Part shown: positions 47,163 to 52,724 of the stretch, piece after piece
How the letters are laid out: each line of letters starts with the position of its first letter
How positions within the stretch are numbered: the stretch's first letter is position 1
NCBI GenBank assembly: GCA_964520905.1
Contig: CAZFQL010000001.1
Coordinates: 1-64,000 of the forward strand
From: JAGVIE01 sp964520905
GTDB lineage: Bacteria > Bacteroidota > Ignavibacteria > UBA10030 > SZUA-254
DNA length: 64,000 bases
Direction: 5' to 3'
Program-made: the position numbers and the translations under genes
Notes under the pieces: model-generated
The model's database searches: none
What the model was told of the DNA's origin: nothing
Seen by the model: the letters and a program-made list of their open reading frames with translations, nothing else

Positions 47163-47381
47163 ATGTCGACTTTAACCATTGATATTCCGAGCGAGTTAGT
47201 TAAAATTATCGAACTACATAAAGAAATAGACTGGAAAAGCATTGCACAGAAATCGCTGTTGGAATATGCAAGGAAGATAACACTGGCGGATCGTCTGACA
47301 AACGAAAGCACACTATCGGATAAAGATGTAGAAGTGCTTAACGGGCAGATTAAGACAGAACTCACACGCAAGTTCTTATAG
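47163..47381 (+). CDS. VapB-like antitoxin
   Basis: This 72-aa protein opens with a ribbon-type strand, STLTIDIPSELVKII, then a helical tail. It lies 3 nt before a PIN-domain gene, the standard antitoxin-toxin order. It is assigned as the antitoxin from size and position. Confidence 0.75.
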   Translation: MSTLTIDIPSELVKIIELHKEIDWKSIAQKSLLEYARKITLADRLTNESTLSDKDVEVLNGQIKTELTRKFL

Positions 47382-47384
47382 AAA

Positions 47385-47813
47385 ATGCAGTTTGTTGTCG
47401 ATACAAACATTTTGTTATTTGCGCTAATCCGTGATTCGAAAACACGTTTAATTTTGTTCCACCCTTCTCTGGAATTTTTCTTACCTGAATATGCTCTCGA
47501 TGAAATTCGAAAGCACCGACAAACCATTGCAGTCAAGTCCGGATTATCTGATAATGACATTGATTTACTTCTCGATTTATTTTTAGAGCGAACAATAGTT
47601 GTCCCAAAATCGTCATTTGCTGATTTCATTCCCCGCGCGGTTAAGATAATGAAGAATATTGATATTAACGACGTGCCGTTTATTGCGCTTGCGCTCTCGT
47701 TTCAGAACGATGGAATCTGGACACAAGACAAAGATTTTCAGAGACAGAAGACTGTGAGGGTTTGGACTACGTCTGACATATTGCAGTTATTAGTAGATCA
47801 CAGATTGTTCTAA
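47385..47813 (+). CDS. PIN-domain toxin (VapC-like)
   Basis: This 142-aa protein has the PIN-domain acidic residues in FVVDTNILLFAL, an Asp/Glu in the YALDEIRKH helix and the late DVPFIALALSFQNDGIWTQDKDF. VapC toxins are RNases that cut tRNA or rRNA. The paired antitoxin lies directly upstream. All expected acidic positions look intact. Confidence 0.88.
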   Translation: MQFVVDTNILLFALIRDSKTRLILFHPSLEFFLPEYALDEIRKHRQTIAVKSGLSDNDIDLLLDLFLERTIVVPKSSFADFIPRAVKIMKNIDINDVPFIALALSFQNDGIWTQDKDFQRQKTVRVWTTSDILQLLVDHRLF

Positions 47814-47898
47814 AACAGAGTCCAGTTCACAGCCGGACGTTTAGGGAAACACATCGAAATTGGGGCATCTCAACTCCTACCGAAATTACCAAATAATA

Positions 47899-47930
47899 TT
47901 TGACATTCGCATTTCCATTGGTTAGATTTG
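47899..47930 (+). promoter_or_regulatory. Bacteroidota-type promoter of the DUF433 gene
   Basis: TTTG (47899-47902) and TAGATTTG (47923-47930) are separated by 20 nt, matching the Bacteroidota -33 TTTG / -7 TAnnTTTG pattern exactly. The same stretch also reads TTGACA-N17-TAGATT. The DUF433 start is 26 nt downstream. Confidence 0.65.
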
Positions 47931-47955
47931 ATTAGACATTGAAAGTAAAATATTC

Positions 47956-48186
47956 ATGACATATAGCGTAATCAATATTGACCGAGAGATTCTTGGAGGT
48001 ACACCCGTTTTCAGCAGTACAAGGGTGCCAATTCAAGCACTCTTCGATTATATTGAAAACAATGAAACACTCGAAGAGTTCCTGGAAAATTTTCCCTCAG
48101 TGTCAAAGGAACACGCACTCCAAGTTCTACACGTCGCCGAAAAGTTCATTACCTCGGAAAAAGTGTTGAATGGAAATCTTGGTTGA
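47956..48186 (+). CDS. DUF433 antitoxin-like protein
   Basis: This 76-aa protein matches DUF433: INIDREILGGTPVFSSTRVPIQALFDYIE and a short helical tail. DUF433 proteins are antitoxin-like HTH proteins usually paired with DUF5615 PIN-like proteins. Its 3' end overlaps such a gene by 17 nt, but the partner is broken here. Confidence 0.85.
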   Translation: MTYSVINIDREILGGTPVFSSTRVPIQALFDYIENNETLEEFLENFPSVSKEHALQVLHVAEKFITSEKVLNGNLG

Positions 48187-48493
48187 TGAAAATCTTCCCG
48201 CGAAGATTTAATTTGACTTGGGGGTAGAACATCAAGTAATGTCCGTTAATGATTTGGGATGGAAGGGGATGAAGAACGGCGAATTACTGCGGAAAGCGAT
48301 TGAGCATGGCTTCCGAATATTTATCACTATGGATAGCGGTATTCAATACCAACAAAACTTAATCAACCTGCCACTCATTATCTTCCTTATCAAAGCCAAG
48401 AATAATAAACATCAAACCATTCTGCCGCTGGTTTCCAAGATCAATGAAAAAATAAGCGGCAAAATTGAAAACGGAGTTCATAATATCGCGTAA
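48170..48493 (+). pseudogene. DUF5615 PIN-like toxin with in-frame stop
   Basis: Translation from ATG 48170 gives MEILVDENLPAKI, then TAA (48209-48211), and continues in the same frame as FDLGVEHQVMSVNDLGWKGMKNGELL and FITMDSG to the natural end. Those parts match the DUF5615 family in order. A single base change creates the stop. Restart at TTG 48218 would lose the N-terminal DEN motif with its acidic catalytic residue. An assembly error is the alternative. Confidence 0.8.
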
Positions 48494-48607
48494 CTAATAC
48501 TCATTTGCTAAAGAATATTTCATCAAAACAATAAATTACCAACCTTGCATCCCATTCATCATTTTGCTACATTTCAGGCACTCTTAAGCACCTAATCCAC
48601 TGCTCGT

Positions 48608-49120
48608 ATGTTGCAATACCTGAATCTTTCTAAAAATTTAAGGGAGAATATCCTGGCAATTCTTGCCGGCTCGCACACGCACGATCAACTGAACCGGCTT
48701 ATTGCAGTTTCCCATACGCTTGCCAAAATTCTACGGAACATTAAAATAGCAATAATCTCACTCAAGAATTTCACAGAGGTTGAGCGCTTCGGCGAGCCGT
48801 GTATTGTACCAAGTTTGTGCGATACACTCGAAGATTTTCCGGCTATCGAGCGTGAATTTTTGGAGCAACAATTTATCAAACACACAACAGGTCGCGAGCA
48901 TATTCCCGAATTGCTTGCAAAGCTTTCTCTTTTCCTTAGAGAGCAAAACGAGCGCTGCCGCATCATTCCGTTCGTGATGACCGGTATTTTATTCCGCACA
49001 ATTTATACGTGCAGGCAAGATTTTCCGGATCAGATGGTTGCGGTTGACACAGAACTTGTTGCAAGCGACACCTCGACGATTATCAAAACAGTGTGCAATG
49101 ATGTAATGAAGAAAAACTAG
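48608..49120 (+). CDS. Hypothetical protein, possibly the 5' part of a split gene
   Basis: This 170-aa protein has no family I recognise. It is helical by appearance, with a Leu-rich N terminus and an EREFLEQQFIKHTTGREHIPELLAKLSLF segment, and no signal peptide. It ends with TAG at 49118-49120. The reading frame stays open beyond that stop into the 69-aa ORF at 49157, so the two may be one gene broken by a nonsense codon. Confidence 0.6.
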   Translation: MLQYLNLSKNLRENILAILAGSHTHDQLNRLIAVSHTLAKILRNIKIAIISLKNFTEVERFGEPCIVPSLCDTLEDFPAIEREFLEQQFIKHTTGREHIPELLAKLSLFLREQNERCRIIPFVMTGILFRTIYTCRQDFPDQMVAVDTELVASDTSTIIKTVCNDVMKKN

Positions 49121-49156
49121 CGTAAGTATGTTAAGGGCGGCAAAATTACAACAGAG

Positions 49157-49366
49157 ATGTTTGAGAAATATTTTCAAGTGTTGGAAGAAAAATTGTGCGA
49201 GAAATTTATCGGTAAAGATGGATCTGACTTCTCGCTATATGAAAGTTTAAAGAAGCTTTCTCCAAGTATGACGAAAGAAGATTACAAGAAAAACCATAGA
49301 AATAAAATTGAGTATTTGTTGAAACAGGTGAATAAAGAAACGGTGAAGAGATTGAAAGATGCCTGA
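49157..49366 (+). CDS. Small hypothetical protein, possibly the 3' part of a split gene
   Basis: This 69-aa Lys/Glu-rich helical protein (EKYFQVLEEKLCEKF, YLLKQVNKETVKRLKDA) is in the same frame as the upstream 170-aa ORF, with no stop between 49121 and 49157. It has no visible ribosome-binding site of its own. It may be the C terminus of that gene. Confidence 0.5.
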   Translation: MFEKYFQVLEEKLCEKFIGKDGSDFSLYESLKKLSPSMTKEDYKKNHRNKIEYLLKQVNKETVKRLKDA

Positions 49367-49385
49367 ACTACGATTCCATGATTCT

Positions 49386-49451
49386 CGTTCCGATGGTCTC
49401 CATCGGAACGAAGCAAGCGTGTCTTGTTCCCAAAGAGACTTTGGGAACAAG
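49386..49451. repeat. Paired perfect hairpins (BIME-like)
   Basis: Hairpin one has an 11-bp stem CGTTCCGATGG (49386-49396 with 49400-49410, loop TCT). Hairpin two has a 13-bp stem CTTGTTCCCAAAG (49423-49435 with 49439-49451, loop AGA). A related GTTCCCAAAT hairpin occurs at 55622-55645. No T runs follow, so these are dispersed repeats rather than terminators. Confidence 0.65.
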
Positions 49452-49519
49452 CTTCTCAGATCCAGGCTCAGACAATTACGCAACAAAAAGTAAATGCAAT
49501 TAGTTAAACATAGAAAACA

Positions 49520-50941
49520 ATGCACCACATAGACGAACATACTATAGAATTATACATCCTCGGATCTGATCTGGTAAAAAAGCAGATTGCCGAGATTGAA
49601 GCGCATCTTAAAGAATGCCACGGCTGTCGCGCGCTTGTTGAGCAGATGGAAGCCTTTTACCAAAACGCTGAAGAGGGATTAGGTAAATTATCTGTTCCGG
49701 AAGAGCGAAAAACCGCAGCTCTTATGCGTTTACCCAGAGATATTATGCCCTATGATGTGCCATTAGGAACTCCAGTGCCGTATAGACCGACAACATTTGT
49801 TGGCAAGCTTGCATATTTTACACGGCTTCATCCGGTTGTTACCGGCGTTGGAAGTTTTACGATGATGGCAGTGCTTACCTTGATGGTTTTCTTGATTCCC
49901 AACAAAAAGTCTATAGACAAAAATCCATCCTATCCGATTCTCGATCCGGTGAGCGGCAGCTTAGCAATTTATAACAAAGACCATGACCTGTTATGGAGTA
50001 TACCATCAAAAGTATTGGCAGGAGCAAATACAGACCAATTATTGCCACGGTACAAGTTTATAAATATCTTCGATATCAACGGAGATGGAAGGAATGAAAT
50101 TATCACAGCTTTACCGTTGGGAAGCCAAAATGACTATACCGATACACTGAGGATAATTTCTGCCGATAAAGATATTCTTCTTAAAAAAACATTTGAGGAG
50201 GAAATCCAATTCCTCGGAAAGAATTACAATAAACATTGGACTATCGCAGATATCTACTGTGGTAAGATTGGGACTAACAATCCAGAAATATTTTTACTAA
50301 CAGAGAACGGACGCTCGCCAACAATACTTTTTAGATTGAACTATGAAGGGAATATTATAGGTAATTATGCTCATTACGGGATTCAACAAATATCCGTTCT
50401 GGAAAATTCGGTGGGAGAGAAAATCATTTTCTTGTGTGGTCTAAACGATATTGGCGAGAAAGATTCGCTTAGTTTCCCTGTGCTTATAGTTCTTGATCCT
50501 GAGAAAATAAACGGTAAAACAGAATCATCTTGCACGCCCGGTTTCGGTCTTGAAACCTCAAAGGCAGAATTATACTACATCAAATTTCCGTTAACCGATT
50601 TAAACTATACCTGGAAATCAAGTGGATTTGGCGAAAGATTCTCTGTAATTCAATTTAATAATAAGAACGCTTATGATTTTTGGGTAAGAGGCACACATGA
50701 AAATAAGAATCCGTTATTTGAATATATCCTCTCTGATGCAATGAAAGTTTTAGATGTAAAATATTCAAGTGAAACGTTAAAGTTGCGCCAGAAGTTAGTC
50801 ACCGAGGGGAAAATAAAAGGAACATTTGATAACGCCTATCTTGAAAATCTGAAGAACGGTGTCCGATATTGGGATGGTACGTCATGGCAAAAAGAGCCAA
50901 CGATGGTGAAGCACGAGTGGGAGAAAATTGCGAATCGGTGA
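49520..50941 (+). CDS. Anti-sigma-factor-like zinc-finger membrane protein
   Basis: This 473-aa protein starts with a zf-HC2-type motif (IAEIEAHLKECHGCRAL, residues ~24-40), then a cytoplasmic linker and one membrane helix (~113-132: GVGSFTMMAVLTLMVFLIP). The outer part has a FG-GAP-like calcium-loop segment (NIFDINGDGRNEII) and a propeller-like region. zf-HC2 proteins usually hold an ECF sigma factor, but no sigma gene is adjacent. Confidence 0.7.
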   Translation: MHHIDEHTIELYILGSDLVKKQIAEIEAHLKECHGCRALVEQMEAFYQNAEEGLGKLSVPEERKTAALMRLPRDIMPYDVPLGTPVPYRPTTFVGKLAYFTRLHPVVTGVGSFTMMAVLTLMVFLIPNKKSIDKNPSYPILDPVSGSLAIYNKDHDLLWSIPSKVLAGANTDQLLPRYKFINIFDINGDGRNEIITALPLGSQNDYTDTLRIISADKDILLKKTFEEEIQFLGKNYNKHWTIADIYCGKIGTNNPEIFLLTENGRSPTILFRLNYEGNIIGNYAHYGIQQISVLENSVGEKIIFLCGLNDIGEKDSLSFPVLIVLDPEKINGKTESSCTPGFGLETSKAELYYIKFPLTDLNYTWKSSGFGERFSVIQFNNKNAYDFWVRGTHENKNPLFEYILSDAMKVLDVKYSSETLKLRQKLVTEGKIKGTFDNAYLENLKNGVRYWDGTSWQKEPTMVKHEWEKIANR

Positions 50942-51269
50942 ATGGGTGATTATTGAGATGGAATGATGGAGTCCGTCAGTTGACGGATGGATTATTGGAT
51001 GAATGGAGTGTTTGAAGAGAGATGAACAATTCTGCTGAGTTTTTGACTCATGGAGATTGTTAAGGGCAGTCCTAAATTTATGTTATTTAAAAATATAAAT
51101 GCAGAGAACGCAAAGAATTCTCAGAGTTCGCAAAACGTTTTTGAATTTTTAGAACTGCCCTTAAGAGAATTTCATATAAATCCATACAATCCAGATAGAA
51201 TTAACGCTAACTTTTCTTTTGTATTTTTCTTTTATATATTAATATTAAAGAATTATCTGGAATGAATCT
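50942..51269. other. Intergenic region with palindrome and MITE
   Basis: This gap contains the hairpin TCCGTCA-GT-TGACGGA (50972-50987) and the MITE-like element at 51060-51164. An ORF running through the element (51050-51265) has no family likeness and is not called. Confidence 0.55.
51060..51164. repeat. MITE-like element with 17-bp terminal inverted repeats
   Basis: TTAAGGGCAGTCCTAAA at the left end pairs with the right end TTTAGAACTGCCCTTAA with one mismatch, bounding about 105 bp. The inside has AACGCAAAGAATTCTCAGAG-type sequence and no ORF of its own. Confidence 0.65.
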
Positions 51270-51500
51270 ATGAGCACAGTTACATTAAAAAAATCTGACT
51301 ATGAAATTTTAAAGAAAAAAGCTGAAGCGTATGAAACAATTATACGAGTAGTTGAGCAAGACATTTTTAGCTCGCCGCCTATTAGAAGCAGGAAAGCAAT
51401 TTTAAATGAATTCAAGAAAACGGGTTACTACAGTAAAGAATTTCTTGAGGATATCGGACAGGCAATAAAGCGCTCTTCATTTTTTACCGCTACATCGTGA
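51270..51500 (+). CDS. Antitoxin of a RelE/ParE-type pair
   Basis: This 76-aa acidic protein (MSTVTLKKSDYEILKKKAEA, FKKTGYYSKEFLEDIGQAIKRSSFF) has the shape of antitoxins that pair with RelE-like toxins. The DNA directly after it encodes a RelE-like sequence in the +1 frame. Confidence 0.7.
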   Translation: MSTVTLKKSDYEILKKKAEAYETIIRVVEQDIFSSPPIRSRKAILNEFKKTGYYSKEFLEDIGQAIKRSSFFTATS

Positions 51501-51723
51501 CATAATCGAATATGTCAAAAAACGCAATGTAGAAAAGAAACTCTATAAACAAATATCAATAATTCGAGAAAACATTAATCATCCAAGTCTTCGTGTTGAG
51601 CTTCTTGAACCTAAGCACCTTCGCTTTTTTAGCTTTAGAATTGACCGTAAATATCGTGCTATATTTATCTTTCGAGATAAAGAAACCATCGAGATTATTA
51701 GTGTAACCGACCATTATCGCTAG
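51469..51723 (+). pseudogene. RelE/ParE-like toxin ORF without a start codon
   Basis: The frame 51469-51723 encodes 84 codons reading HRDIIEYVKKRNVEKKLYKQ, then RKYRAIFIFRD, and ending IISVTDHYR, a RelE/ParE-type toxin pattern. None of its 84 codons is ATG, GTG or TTG. It overlaps the antitoxin 3' end in the +1 frame across a T6 run (51480-51485). It is either dead by indel, made by frameshifting from the antitoxin, or started at a rare codon. Confidence 0.7.
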
Positions 51724-51794
51724 AGCACGCCGAATATTCACTACTGGAAAGCCAAAGAATGGTAAAAAGAACCGACGATGGTGAAACCCCAGCC

Positions 51795-51915
51795 GTAGAG
51801 TGCGTTTCGCAAACGCACAAAAACCCCGAGTAGAGTGTGGTTTGCAACCACACATCCCCAGATGCGATTGCGAATCGCATTCTACACACACGTGCGATTT
51901 AGAATCGCACTCTAC
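51795..51915. repeat. Four REP hairpins upstream of the RAYT gene
   Basis: Each unit is GTAG, a short spacer and an 8-bp stem with a 3-nt loop. Two face forward: 51795-51818 (stem GTGCGTTT) and 51830-51853 (stem GTGTGGTT). Two face backward: 51861-51885 (stem ATGCGATT) and 51892-51915 (stem GTGCGATT), ending in CTAC. Sequence differs in the stems while pairing is kept, which shows selection or copying for structure. Confidence 0.85.
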
Positions 51916-51953
51916 AACTCGATTTTAAAAAATCCATTCATTATATTATCGAC

Positions 51954-52490
51954 ATGGGAAAGCGTATCACACGGCAGCCACCACGGTATCATGATAATTT
52001 CAGCATCTACTTTCTTACATTCTGTACATATCAACGCAAACCATTATTACATGAAAAAGATATTCCTAAATTGATAATATCAAATTTGGAGTATTATAAA
52101 AAACGTTTACAGGAGTTGATTGCTTATACAATTATGCCCGATCATATTCATCTCTTGATAGAGGTGGAAAAGTCGGTAACAATGTCCAATTTTCTCAGAG
52201 ATTTTAAGAAACACACATCAAAAGAAATTATGAAACGTCTTAATGAGAAGATTCCTCACGTGTGGCAGCGCGGCACAATGGATCATTGTATTCGATTTTC
52301 CTGGACTGGCAAAGATTTTGATAATCACCTTCAATATCTTTTCTCAAACTCATGGAAACACCTGCAAATCCCGCCGAAAGATTTTCCTTATCATAATTTC
52401 AAAGATATTGTAGGGCGCGGTTGGCTCGAGGAAGATTTTCTTGTAGACACCGATCCCCAATTCCATCTTGGTAATTTATACGATCCGTAG
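51954..52490 (+). CDS. REP-associated tyrosine transposase (RAYT, IS200/Y1 family)
   Basis: This 178-aa Y1 HUH transposase opens with FSIYFLTFCTYQRKPLL and has the HUH motif in MPDHIHLLIEV, then VWQRGTMDHCIRF-type sequence and the helix carrying the candidate catalytic Tyr (HLQYLFSNSW). RAYTs are single-copy, domesticated relatives of IS200 that cut REP sequences at GTAG. Here the gene is flanked on both sides by such REPs, and its TAG stop lies inside the GTAG of the first downstream unit. Confidence 0.9.
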   Translation: MGKRITRQPPRYHDNFSIYFLTFCTYQRKPLLHEKDIPKLIISNLEYYKKRLQELIAYTIMPDHIHLLIEVEKSVTMSNFLRDFKKHTSKEIMKRLNEKIPHVWQRGTMDHCIRFSWTGKDFDNHLQYLFSNSWKHLQIPPKDFPYHNFKDIVGRGWLEEDFLVDTDPQFHLGNLYDP

Positions 52491-52580
52491 CGTGCGGTTC
52501 GTAACCGCACAAAAATCCCGGCGTTGACTGCTTTTCGCAAATGCGCCACCCCAGAGGTGCGATCTCGGATCGCACTCTAC
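52487..52580. repeat. Three REP hairpins downstream of the RAYT gene
   Basis: Unit five (52487-52510, forward) has GTAG at 52487-52490 and a GTGCGGTT stem. Unit six (52523-52546) is decayed, with about five differences from the unit at 51795. Unit seven (52557-52580, reverse) has a GTGCGATC stem and ends CTAC. Confidence 0.8.
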
Positions 52581-52724
52581 GCCCGCATTTCTTGCCGATT
52601 TCTTAAGAATTTAGAGTTTATTGGTTCCAGCCCAAAGTTTTCCCAGAAATTTTCCGCAGCGCTTTCAAAATGCCATTAGATATAATAGTCTAAGTCCCTA
52701 TCAATGATATCTAAGGAGTTTCTT

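Noticed and set aside
51050..51265. A 71-codon ORF
   Set aside because: It runs through the MITE at 51060-51164, has no family likeness and its composition changes at the element border.
51795..51915. Closely spaced short repeats resembling a CRISPR array
   Set aside because: The units are individual hairpins in both orientations with differing stems and no uniform spacers. They fit REP elements beside a RAYT gene.
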